A stretch of 64,000 nucleotides of DNA from Aequorivita echinoideorum (GTDB taxonomy: Bacteria > Bacteroidota > Bacteroidia > Flavobacteriales > Flavobacteriaceae), in contig NZ_JAHCTB010000003.1 of the NCBI RefSeq assembly GCF_018476645.1, positions 434,001-498,000 of the forward strand, read 5' to 3'. Below the pieces are notes generated by a model. The model had not been told where the DNA came from, searched no databases, and worked only from the letters and a program-made list of their open reading frames with translations. Shown here piece after piece: positions 1-7,542 of this stretch; position 1 is the stretch's first letter; every line of letters begins with the position of its first letter. A program made the translations under genes and the position numbers.

Positions 1-35
1 CAGTTGGGGCATTTTATTTGTGTCTCTTTTTTCAT
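1..35 (-). CDS. 5' end of an unidentified gene leaving the window
   Basis: A minus-strand reading frame starts with ATG at position 35 and runs off the left edge as MKKETQIKCPN. A -7 box (TATATTTG) lies 18 bp upstream. The CPN at the edge would fit the start of a zinc ribbon (CPNC), as in DUF2130-type proteins, but only eleven codons are visible, so the identity is a guess. A second ATG at position 12, in another frame, is the alternative start. Confidence 0.35.
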   Translation of the reverse strand, partial: MKKETQIKCPN

Positions 36-52
36 TTTATTTTCAAATTATT

Positions 53-60
53 CAAATATA
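53..60 (-). promoter_or_regulatory. -7 promoter box, TATATTTG
   Basis: Exact match to the Bacteroidota TAnnTTTG element, 18 bp before the ATG at 35 on the minus strand. No clear -33 TTTG was seen at 19-21 bp. Confidence 0.4.
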
Positions 61-141
61 AATATTTTATGGAAGATGGTTTTGGAACTGGGAACGGTTA
101 TAATTTGTGAATTCCAAAATTCATAACTAGCTTCGAAATCA

Positions 142-177
142 CATTCAAAATTCAAAATTTAAAATTCAACATTAGAA
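142..177. repeat. 7-bp tandem array before the alkB-like gene
   Basis: Five degenerate heptamers in register: CATTCAA, AATTCAA, AATTTAA, AATTCAA, CATTAGA. They end one base before the ATG at 179. A looser AATT series with 8-bp spacing precedes it (about 102-124). The composition matches the AATTNNN arrays upstream of bshC and guaA. Confidence 0.65.
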
Positions 178-178
178 T

Positions 179-757
179 ATGGTAAACCTGCTCCCAAAAG
201 ATGGAATCGTACATTACTACGGAAAGATTTTTTCTGAAGAAGAAGCCGCATATTATTTTGAGGCCCTGCTTCAATCTATTACCTGGAAAAATGATGAGGT
301 TTTTATGTTCGGGAAAAAAATTGTCACCAAACGGAAAGTGGCGTGGTATGGCGACAGTGAATTTGAATATACCTATTCCAAAGTCACTAAAAAAGCAAAT
401 CTATGGACTCCCCAGCTGTTGGAAATCAAAAATAAAGTGGAGGCCACCACCGGCGAAACCTTTAACAGTTGCCTATTGAATCTTTACCACACCGGCGCCG
501 AAGGAATGGGCTGGCACACGGACGCCGAAAAGGATTTACAGAAAAATGGCGCCATTGCCTCGGTAAGTTTTGGCGCGGAACGCAAATTTGCCTTTAAACA
601 TAAAATTACAAAGGAAACCGTCAACCAAAATTTGGAAAACGGTAGCGTCTTAATTATGAAAGGCACTACCCAAAGCCATTGGCTGCATCGCCTTCCACCA
701 ACCAAAACGGTTAACGCGCCGCGTATCAATCTTACGTTTAGGACAGTTGTTTTTTGA
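179..757 (+). CDS. AlkB-family Fe(II)/2-oxoglutarate-dependent dioxygenase
   Basis: Predicted cytoplasmic DNA or RNA repair enzyme that removes alkyl lesions oxidatively. The 192 residues carry the full iron and cosubstrate set: H113 and D115 in WHTD, H170 in HWLHRLP, and R182 and R188 in the RINLTFR tail that binds 2-oxoglutarate. The motif pattern is closest to the ALKBH2-like branch common in Bacteroidota, and the length is normal for a catalytic domain alone. The start is the ATG directly after an AT-rich heptamer array. It is followed at 75 bp by a lipoprotein gene on the same strand. The family assignment is firm; the preferred substrate is not readable. Confidence 0.93.
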   Translation: MVNLLPKDGIVHYYGKIFSEEEAAYYFEALLQSITWKNDEVFMFGKKIVTKRKVAWYGDSEFEYTYSKVTKKANLWTPQLLEIKNKVEATTGETFNSCLLNLYHTGAEGMGWHTDAEKDLQKNGAIASVSFGAERKFAFKHKITKETVNQNLENGSVLIMKGTTQSHWLHRLPPTKTVNAPRINLTFRTVVF

Positions 758-831
758 AAGAAAGATTTTTAAATATGATGTTTAATTAAATCCAACTTTC
801 CCATTTTGTACCTTTACAGAAAACCAAATAA

Positions 832-1578
832 ATGCAATCCCTAAAAGCCATAATACTTCTTCTGTTGTTCGTTTCTTGCGATCAAAAAGAAGAAAACCTC
901 ACCGCGCAGCAAATCGTGGATAAGGCCATTGAAAATGCTGGCGGCAACATTTATGAGAATGCAACAATCAATTTCACTTTTCGAGACACGCAATACTCGA
1001 GCCTAAGAAAAAATGGCAATTTTGAATACCGCCGTGTGGCAAAAGATTCCATCGGAGAGATTACCGATGTACTTACAAATAACGGTTTTGAGCGTTTTGT
1101 AAACAATCAAAAAATCAATTTGGCAGATACCACAGCTGCAAAATATGCCAATTCATTAAATTCGGTGAATTATTTTGTGCAATTGCCCTTCGGATTAAAT
1201 GATCCCGCCGTCCAAAAGGAATTAATTGGCACAGCCGAAATCAATAAGGAAAAATATTACGAAATAGAGGTCACTTTCAAGGCCGAAGGCGGAGGCAAGG
1301 ATCACGAAGACATTTATATGTACTGGATACATCAGAAAAACTTTACCGTAGATTATTTGGCATATAAATTTTACACCAATGAAGGCGGGATTCGCTTTCG
1401 AGAGGCTTTCAATGAACGAACCAACAACGGGATTCGATTTGTGGACTATAAAAACTACAAACTAGAACCGTGGAAAAATGTACCTTTACAACAACTGGAT
1501 AGTCTTTTTACAGCGGGAAAACTCGAACTGCTCTCAGAAATAAAAACCGAAAATATCTCCGTAACGGTAAGCCAATAA
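832..1578 (+). CDS. DUF6503-like lipoprotein
   Basis: A 248-residue predicted lipoprotein: a hydrophobic leader ends in a lipobox (LFVSC) with the lipidated cysteine at residue 16, so the mature protein should sit in the outer or inner membrane facing the periplasm. The body, with its QIVDKAIENAGG opening and WIHQKNFTVDYLAY stretch, resembles the flavobacterial DUF6503 family, for which no activity is established. The predicted fold is beta-rich, like LolA/outer-membrane lipoprotein-sorting proteins, by inference only. A -7-like TACCTTTA lies at 809-816. The gene ends about 105 bp from the convergent M14 peptidase, with a heptamer array between them. Confidence 0.75.
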   Translation: MQSLKAIILLLLFVSCDQKEENLTAQQIVDKAIENAGGNIYENATINFTFRDTQYSSLRKNGNFEYRRVAKDSIGEITDVLTNNGFERFVNNQKINLADTTAAKYANSLNSVNYFVQLPFGLNDPAVQKELIGTAEINKEKYYEIEVTFKAEGGGKDHEDIYMYWIHQKNFTVDYLAYKFYTNEGGIRFREAFNERTNNGIRFVDYKNYKLEPWKNVPLQQLDSLFTAGKLELLSEIKTENISVTVSQ

Positions 1579-1629
1579 TTTTTTTCAATTAAAACTTGTT
1601 CATAATTCACTATCAATTAAAATTTCAGA

Positions 1630-1689
1630 ACTGATAACTGATAACCGACAACTGATAATTGTTTATTGTTTATTGTTTATTGTTTATTG
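1630..1689. repeat. 7-bp tandem array with a motif switch
   Basis: Eight and a half heptamers in unbroken register: ACTGATA, ACTGATA, ACCGACA, ACTGATA, then ATTGTTT four times and ATTG. The motif changes but the 7-bp period does not. It lies between two convergent genes and its last bases overlap the final codons of the M14 peptidase (stop at 1684-1686). Confidence 0.85.
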
Positions 1690-4146
1690 AAAAAAGACCG
1701 CATTTGCCAAAAACAATTTTCCATTGTGCCAAAAGGACCTGAACGAAACATCGTCCACCATATAAATCACGCTACCCCTACCCTTTTTCGCTTCCGCAAA
1801 TACTATGGAATTTGCCAATCCTGCTTTCGCATTTTCACCAGAAAAACCAGAGACACTTTCTGGCTCTCCCTTAATATAGCCCACATTATAGCCCTCCGTG
1901 ATCAAACCATAACTGTCGCTGCCTAATTTCAAACTATAATAAGCATCGCCATACCCAAAAGCCAGCGGATGTGTGCTGTCCAGCGTAACTTTGTAAATGC
2001 TTCCGGTAATAAAATCCTTCGTGCTTTCCAGTTCGCGCTGTGCGTAAGGAGTTAAATTTGGGATGGAATCCTTTTCCGCATTATCGGCACCACTTTCATT
2101 CTTATTTAAATCAAAGCCCTCTTTTCCTTCAAAAATACCCACCGCGCTTCCCAAGGCAATTACCCTTCCGCCAGCGCTTATAAAATCTTCCAATTTCTTA
2201 AATAAATCTTCCGTAATAATGGAATTATAATTTCCCTCGGGAATAATTAGCACATCGTATTTGCTCCATTCCACATCATTGAAACTATCGGTATTTATTG
2301 AAGTTATTGGATATTTTAGCTGCGTTTCAAAAAAATGCCAAAGCGCCCCATAATTTAACGAATTTGTTCCTTCGCCTTGCAGCATCGCCACGCGCTTTTT
2401 CTTGATTAAATGCACATACTGCGACCCAAAATCGGTCAATTTATCAGCAAAACTTGTGGACGAGACATATAATTCTCGGCCGTGGCGATTTGCGATTTCA
2501 ATTACATTTTTATCGAAATTTTCATTTGAGTTGTTGCCGCTTCGAGTAATAATAAGACTCCCCCTTCCAAAGGTATTTCCGCCAAAGGCAAGCTCATTTT
2601 CAGAAAAACGAACCTTTATGTCATTTTTCAATAATTCTGAAAGGAAAGCCGCATCCTGCAAGCTGTTCCATTTTGCGATGTATCCAGCCGCATTGGGTGC
2701 GGGCACATTCGCAATTTCATTGTTCGAAGGATTTTCGGAAGCCGCAACTATTGCTGAAGTCGCCACGGTTTCAAGTCCGTAGGCATAGGGAAGGCTCCAC
2801 GCGGTAATATCATACGTAATTGGCGTACTAAGTGCGGCATTGGGTTCAAAAAGCACCTGCACCATTTTGCCCTTGGGTTGATTGGTGCTTACCACTAAGG
2901 CGCCCGTGGCATCCATCGACCCCTTTTTGTTTTCGGAATAACTAAACCCTTTTACGTTACCACTTTTGGCAAATCCATATTTTATTTCGTGTTTGTCCAA
3001 AAGCTCCGCAAGAGCTTTCATGTTATCGGGATTTCCTTTCATCACAAAACTTTTATATTTCAAATTGTCATTTTGAAAGAATTTTTTGAATTCAGCATTG
3101 AGCGAAGCCACATTCTTTGAAGCTACTTCAACAGTTGACAACCCAGTCGTGGTGTGGTGTGCAATTCTATCTTTCAAGGTAAGCTCGAAATCTTCATCAG
3201 TATCAACACCCAAACCTGCAAAGCCGTGACCGGCCTGTTCATAGGTCATCCCGATGGCGCCCATATACAGCGGATAGGTATCCCCATAGCTGGGATACAG
3301 CAGGTCAAAACTTTCACGCGTGAAAAAAAGCCATCCATTTTCATCAAAATAGCGTGCATTATTTTTTCCTATTTTATCCTGAAATTCCCGTTGCCACGGC
3401 GTAATTATTTCGTGAAAAGGCTCCGCCGCTGGCGCGAAATAATACGGGTTATTGATGTATTGCTCGTGAAAATCCACATGGATATGCGGCATCCACTGAT
3501 TGTAAACTTTCAGTCGCTGCTGGGTTTCCACTTGGCTGGCCCACATCCAGTCCCTATTTAAATCAAAAAGATAATGGTTTGGTCTACCTCCGGGCCACGG
3601 CTCGTGATGCTCTGTGGCATCGTGCGATGGATTGTGCGGTTTGGCTTTTAATTGATTGTACCAATTTACATACCTATCACGGCCATCCGGATTCATTCCC
3701 GGATCAATTATAACAACCACATTTTCCAGATATTCTGAACGTTCCGTAATCAATTTATAAACAGTATTCATCGCTGCCTCGCTGCTACTGGCTTCATTGC
3801 CGTGTACGTTGTAGCTCATCCAGACAATGGTTTTCTGCGGATTCGCTTCGCCTGGAACAATACCGATATTCTTTAAATTATCCATTCGTATTTGTTCCAA
3901 ATTTGCCAAATTTTCTTCGGAAGAAATCACCGCGTACGTAAGCCTTCTGCGTTCGTTGGTTTTTCCGTAGTTGAAATAATCCACCATGTTGCTGTTCGCC
4001 GCCACGTGTTCAAAATAGGAAACAACATCTGCATGGCGCGAGAATTCCGTACCCAATTCATACCCCAAAAATTGGGACGGAGATTGTAACTGTGCAAAAA
4101 TGAAAAGGGGGAAAAACAGAAATACGGAAAGAAAATAACGCGTCAT
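1684..4146 (-). CDS. secreted M14-family zinc carboxypeptidase
   Basis: An 820-residue exported peptidase with a signal peptide of about 18 residues ending in IFAQ. The M14 zinc site is visible as HGNE (H115, E118), followed by the NPDG signature near 152 and the third ligand in VDFHEQ (H227). The likely catalytic glutamate is E303 in TYEQAGH. Residues from about 580 on look like the class I glutamine amidotransferase-like fold often appended to Bacteroidota M14 proteins (VAMLQGEG, DVLIIPEG). It should trim peptides in the periplasm or outside the cell. The C-terminus lacks a typical T9SS sorting domain. The gene is monocistronic and divergent from bshC, and its stop falls inside a heptamer repeat. 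Confidence 0.9.
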   Translation of the reverse strand: MTRYFLSVFLFFPLFIFAQLQSPSQFLGYELGTEFSRHADVVSYFEHVAANSNMVDYFNYGKTNERRRLTYAVISSEENLANLEQIRMDNLKNIGIVPGEANPQKTIVWMSYNVHGNEASSSEAAMNTVYKLITERSEYLENVVVIIDPGMNPDGRDRYVNWYNQLKAKPHNPSHDATEHHEPWPGGRPNHYLFDLNRDWMWASQVETQQRLKVYNQWMPHIHVDFHEQYINNPYYFAPAAEPFHEIITPWQREFQDKIGKNNARYFDENGWLFFTRESFDLLYPSYGDTYPLYMGAIGMTYEQAGHGFAGLGVDTDEDFELTLKDRIAHHTTTGLSTVEVASKNVASLNAEFKKFFQNDNLKYKSFVMKGNPDNMKALAELLDKHEIKYGFAKSGNVKGFSYSENKKGSMDATGALVVSTNQPKGKMVQVLFEPNAALSTPITYDITAWSLPYAYGLETVATSAIVAASENPSNNEIANVPAPNAAGYIAKWNSLQDAAFLSELLKNDIKVRFSENELAFGGNTFGRGSLIITRSGNNSNENFDKNVIEIANRHGRELYVSSTSFADKLTDFGSQYVHLIKKKRVAMLQGEGTNSLNYGALWHFFETQLKYPITSINTDSFNDVEWSKYDVLIIPEGNYNSIITEDLFKKLEDFISAGGRVIALGSAVGIFEGKEGFDLNKNESGADNAEKDSIPNLTPYAQRELESTKDFITGSIYKVTLDSTHPLAFGYGDAYYSLKLGSDSYGLITEGYNVGYIKGEPESVSGFSGENAKAGLANSIVFAEAKKGRGSVIYMVDDVSFRSFWHNGKLFLANAVFFQ

Positions 4147-4191
4147 TTTTCGAATTTTAAAAAGGTGGACTAAACTACTAAAGTTTTACCA

Positions 4192-4226
4192 AATTCAGAA
4201 TTGCGAATTCTGAATTCTGAATTATA
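4192..4226. repeat. AATTNNN heptamer array upstream of bshC
   Basis: Five units in register: AATTCAG, AATTGCG, AATTCTG, AATTCTG, AATTATA. The array stops 3 bp before the -7 box at 4230. The guaA upstream region has the same arrangement. Confidence 0.7.
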
Positions 4227-4229
4227 CTG

Positions 4230-4237
4230 TATTTTTG
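4230..4237 (+). promoter_or_regulatory. -7 promoter box of bshC, TATTTTTG
   Basis: Exact TAnnTTTG match 22 bp before the bshC ATG. The place where a -33 element would lie is occupied by the AATTNNN heptamer array. Confidence 0.55.
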
Positions 4238-4259
4238 TTTGAATCTTTCCTAAAAACCT

Positions 4260-5855
4260 ATGCCAAAACATTCCCTCCCGTATTCCGAAACTGGATATTT
4301 TTCAAATCTAATTTGTGATTATTTGGATGAAAATGAAACACTAAAAAACTTCTACCACAGGTTTCCGAAGCTGGAAAACTTCAAAGCGCAAATGGAAGAA
4401 AAGCAACGTGCTTTTTCAGATGAAAAAAGGCATTTGCTCGCGGAGCGCATCTTATTTCAATATGGCGACAATTCCATTTCGCAGCATACCTTGAGCAACA
4501 TCGATCTATTGCGCGAGTCGAACACTTTTACCATAACCACCGGGCACCAGCTCAATCTTTTTACGGGTCCGCTTTATTTTCTGTATAAAATTTTCTCAGT
4601 CATCAATCTTTGTGAGCAGCTTCACGAGGCCTATCCCAAAAATCATTTTGTACCTATATATTGGATGGCGACGGAGGACCACGATTTTGACGAAATCAAT
4701 TATTTTAATCTCTTCGGAAAAAAAATAAGTTGGAATAGAAATGCCAGCGGCGCGGTGGGCGAACTTTCTACGGAAGGATTAAAGGAATTGAAGAATTTAC
4801 TGAAAAAGGAATTTGGCGAAAGCGAAAACGCCAAAAAACTCATCGATTGTTTTCGCGATGCCTATTTAAAACATAACAACCTTGCCGATGCCACGCGCTT
4901 TTTGGCGAACACTCTTTTTTACCATCACGGATTGGTGATTGTAGACGGCAATGATAAGCGCTTAAAAGAAGTCTTTATCCCATATGTCGAAAAGGAAATT
5001 ACCGAAAACCTAAGCTACAAAAAAGTTACTGAGACCACCGAAAAGTTGATGGATTTGGGCTATGCCGAACAGGTGCACCCACGGGAAATAAATTTATTTT
5101 ATTTAAAAGAAAACCTTCGGGAACGCATCATTGAAAAAGAAGGCAGATTTTATGTAAATGAAACGGAAATCTCTTTTTCAAAAGAAGAAATTTTAAAGGA
5201 ACTGAATGAAAATCCACAGCGGTTTTCGCCCAACGCGCTGCTTCGCCCACTATACCAGGAATTAATCTTGCCAAATTTATGTTATATAGGCGGTGGCGGC
5301 GAACTCGCCTATTGGTTTCAGTTGAAGGATTATTTTAAAACGGTGGATGTTCCATTTCCCATTTTACTGCTTCGGAATTCGGTTTTGCTGGTTCCCGGGA
5401 CTCTTTCAGAAAAACTTAAAAGATTGAATATTCCCCTTAAAGATTTATTTCTTCCGAAACACGAATTGATGACCAAGCATACCAAGGAAATTTCCAAAAT
5501 TGAAATTGATTTTTCGCAACAAAAGAAATTTTTGAGACAACAGTTTTCAGATTTATACGAAGTGGCAAAACAAACCGACGCCTCCTTTTTGGGAGCCGTG
5601 GGCGCGCAGGAACGAAAACAGATTAAAGGTCTTGAAAATCTGGAAAAACGCCTTTTGAAAGCACAAAAAAGAAACTTGGCTGATGAGCTAAAGCGCTTGC
5701 AAAATATTCAGGACCAACTTTTCCCGAAGCAAAGTCTACAGGAACGCCAGCTAAATTTTTCTGAATTCTACCTGGAATACGGCGAGGATCTATTGGATTC
5801 ATTGAAAGAAAACCTAGATCCGCTGGATGCTACTTTTACTGTTTTGGAGCTATAA
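4260..5855 (+). CDS. bshC: bacillithiol biosynthesis cysteine ligase BshC
   Basis: Last step of bacillithiol synthesis: addition of cysteine to glucosaminyl-malate. The 531 residues are the usual length. Family marks are the Rossmann-like nucleotide motif TTGHQLNLFTGPLYF (about 97-111), the block YWMATEDHDFDEINYF near 139-154, and a C-terminal coiled coil (about 440-500). Cytoplasmic. Its presence implies that this organism uses bacillithiol as its low-molecular-weight thiol, as many Bacteroidota do. It is transcribed alone from a -7 box 22 bp upstream, divergent from the M14 peptidase. The assignment by sequence pattern is strong. Confidence 0.94.
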   Translation: MPKHSLPYSETGYFSNLICDYLDENETLKNFYHRFPKLENFKAQMEEKQRAFSDEKRHLLAERILFQYGDNSISQHTLSNIDLLRESNTFTITTGHQLNLFTGPLYFLYKIFSVINLCEQLHEAYPKNHFVPIYWMATEDHDFDEINYFNLFGKKISWNRNASGAVGELSTEGLKELKNLLKKEFGESENAKKLIDCFRDAYLKHNNLADATRFLANTLFYHHGLVIVDGNDKRLKEVFIPYVEKEITENLSYKKVTETTEKLMDLGYAEQVHPREINLFYLKENLRERIIEKEGRFYVNETEISFSKEEILKELNENPQRFSPNALLRPLYQELILPNLCYIGGGGELAYWFQLKDYFKTVDVPFPILLLRNSVLLVPGTLSEKLKRLNIPLKDLFLPKHELMTKHTKEISKIEIDFSQQKKFLRQQFSDLYEVAKQTDASFLGAVGAQERKQIKGLENLEKRLLKAQKRNLADELKRLQNIQDQLFPKQSLQERQLNFSEFYLEYGEDLLDSLKENLDPLDATFTVLEL

Positions 5856-5908
5856 AAATATAGTAAATTGACAATTTGAGATCAATAAACCGAATAGAAT
5901 AAATTATT

Positions 5909-5926
5909 TATTCGTGAATTCGTGGT
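5909..5926. repeat. half copy of a dispersed palindromic element
   Basis: TATTCGTGAATTCGTGGT, matching 17 of 18 bases with the right arm (41271-41288) of the 72-bp composite palindrome near ftsY. No left arm was found here. Confidence 0.6.
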
Positions 5927-5944
5927 TAAAAAACCAGAACATAA

Positions 5945-5979
5945 AATTCCCAATTTTGAATTCCTAATTCGTAATTAAA
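5945..5979. repeat. AATTNNN heptamer array upstream of guaA
   Basis: Five units in register: AATTCCC, AATTTTG, AATTCCT, AATTCGT, AATTAAA. The array ends 4 bp before the -7 box of guaA. A shorter pair (AATTGAC, AATTTGA) lies near 5867. Confidence 0.75.
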
Positions 5980-5983
5980 AAAG

Positions 5984-5991
5984 TATTTTTG
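5984..5991 (+). promoter_or_regulatory. -7 promoter box of guaA, TATTTTTG
   Basis: Exact TAnnTTTG match ending only 3 bp before the guaA ATG at 5995. If used, transcription would begin at or within the start codon, giving a leaderless message. Confidence 0.45.
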
Positions 5992-5994
5992 CCT

Positions 5995-7524
5995 ATGCAA
6001 AACAACGTCCTCATTTTAGATTTTGGTTCGCAGTACACCCAATTAATCGCTAGGCGCGTGCGGGAACTGAACATTTACTGCGAAATTCATCCTTACCACC
6101 ATATTCCAGAAAATCTTGAGCCATTTAAGGCCGTAATTCTTTCGGGCAGTCCTTTTTCGGTGCGTGCCGAGGATGCACCACATCCAGATTTATCACAACT
6201 ACGTGGGCACAAACCTATGCTGGCTGTTTGTTATGGGGCGCAATATTTGGCACATTTCAATGGCGGGAGCGTAGAACCATCCAATATTAGGGAATACGGT
6301 CGTGCAAAACTTTCTATGATAAAATCTGGAGAAGTTTTTTTCAATGGCATTCCTGAAAACACACAAGTATGGATGAGCCACAGCGATACCATTGCCCAAC
6401 TCCCGAAGAATGGGGTTCGGCTCGCCAGTACCGCAGATGTTTTGAACGCAGCGTATAGAATTGATGGCGAGGAAACGTACGCAATACAATTTCACCCAGA
6501 AGTGTATCATTCCACGCACGGAAAGCAATTGCTTGAAAATTTTCTGGTAACTATCGCAGGAGTTCAGCAAACTTGGACACCCACAGCATTCGTTGATACC
6601 ACGGTTGCGGTTTTGCAGGAACAGTTAGGAAATGACAAGGTTGTGCTTGGCCTAAGCGGTGGGGTAGATTCTACCGTAGCTGCAATTCTTCTCAATAAAG
6701 CTATTGGCAACAATCTCTATTGCATCTTTGTGAATAACGGACTGCTGCGTAAAAATGAATTTGAGAGCGTACTGCACCAGTATAAGGATATGGGCCTTAA
6801 CGTAAAAGGCGTGGACGCTTCGGAACGCTTTTTGGAAGCGCTTAAAAATGAAAGCGACCCCGAGAGAAAGCGTAAGGCTATCGGGAAAGCTTTTATCGAG
6901 GTCTTTGATGATGAAGCACACCAAGTAAAAGACGTTGATTGGTTAGCGCAAGGAACAATATATCCCGATGTTATTGAAAGCGTCTCGGTTAATGGTCCTT
7001 CGGTGACCATTAAAAGTCACCATAACGTTGGTGGCCTTCCTGATTTTATGAAATTGAAAATTGTGGAGCCATTACGCATGCTTTTCAAGGATGAAGTACG
7101 AAGAGTTGGAAAGGAAATGGGCATAGATCCAGAATTACTGGGCAGGCACCCCTTCCCCGGCCCAGGATTGGCGATTCGCATTCTTGGCGATATTACTGCA
7201 GAAAAAGTTCGTATTTTACAGGAAGTGGATGCCATTTTCATTAACGGACTCAAAAAATGGAACCTGTACGATAAAGTGTGGCAAGCGGGCGCCATCTTGC
7301 TTCCGGTAAACAGCGTGGGCGTTATGGGCGATGAAAGAACCTATGAAAAGGTTGTGGCACTTAGAGCAGTTGAATCTACCGACGGCATGACCGCAGACTG
7401 GGTAAACCTTCCCTATGAATTTTTACAGGAGGTGAGCAACCACATAATAAACCGCGTGAAAGGCGTTAATAGAGTAGTCTATGATATAAGCTCAAAACCG
7501 CCCGCAACTATTGAGTGGGAATAA
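5995..7524 (+). CDS. guaA: GMP synthase (glutamine-hydrolysing)
   Basis: Converts XMP to GMP using glutamine and ATP; cytoplasmic, last step of guanine nucleotide synthesis. The class I amidotransferase domain (1-190) has C79 in AVCYGAQ and H167 and E169 in FHPE. The ATP pyrophosphatase domain has the P-loop SGGVDS at 221-226, and the C-terminal dimerisation domain ends in KPPATIEWE. The length of 509 residues is normal. A TTG two codons upstream (5989) also opens the frame, but it overlaps the -7 box and the ATG at 5995 gives the conventional N-terminus, so ATG was chosen. It is followed 18 bp later by the LysM lipoprotein gene, probably cotranscribed. Confidence 0.97.
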   Translation: MQNNVLILDFGSQYTQLIARRVRELNIYCEIHPYHHIPENLEPFKAVILSGSPFSVRAEDAPHPDLSQLRGHKPMLAVCYGAQYLAHFNGGSVEPSNIREYGRAKLSMIKSGEVFFNGIPENTQVWMSHSDTIAQLPKNGVRLASTADVLNAAYRIDGEETYAIQFHPEVYHSTHGKQLLENFLVTIAGVQQTWTPTAFVDTTVAVLQEQLGNDKVVLGLSGGVDSTVAAILLNKAIGNNLYCIFVNNGLLRKNEFESVLHQYKDMGLNVKGVDASERFLEALKNESDPERKRKAIGKAFIEVFDDEAHQVKDVDWLAQGTIYPDVIESVSVNGPSVTIKSHHNVGGLPDFMKLKIVEPLRMLFKDEVRRVGKEMGIDPELLGRHPFPGPGLAIRILGDITAEKVRILQEVDAIFINGLKKWNLYDKVWQAGAILLPVNSVGVMGDERTYEKVVALRAVESTDGMTADWVNLPYEFLQEVSNHIINRVKGVNRVVYDISSKPPATIEWE

Positions 7525-7542
7525 TTTTGAAACCGAAGTATT

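Noticed and set aside
5989-5994. TTG start for guaA
   Set aside because: It lies inside the -7 box and adds only Met-Pro; the ATG at 5995 gives the normal N-terminus.
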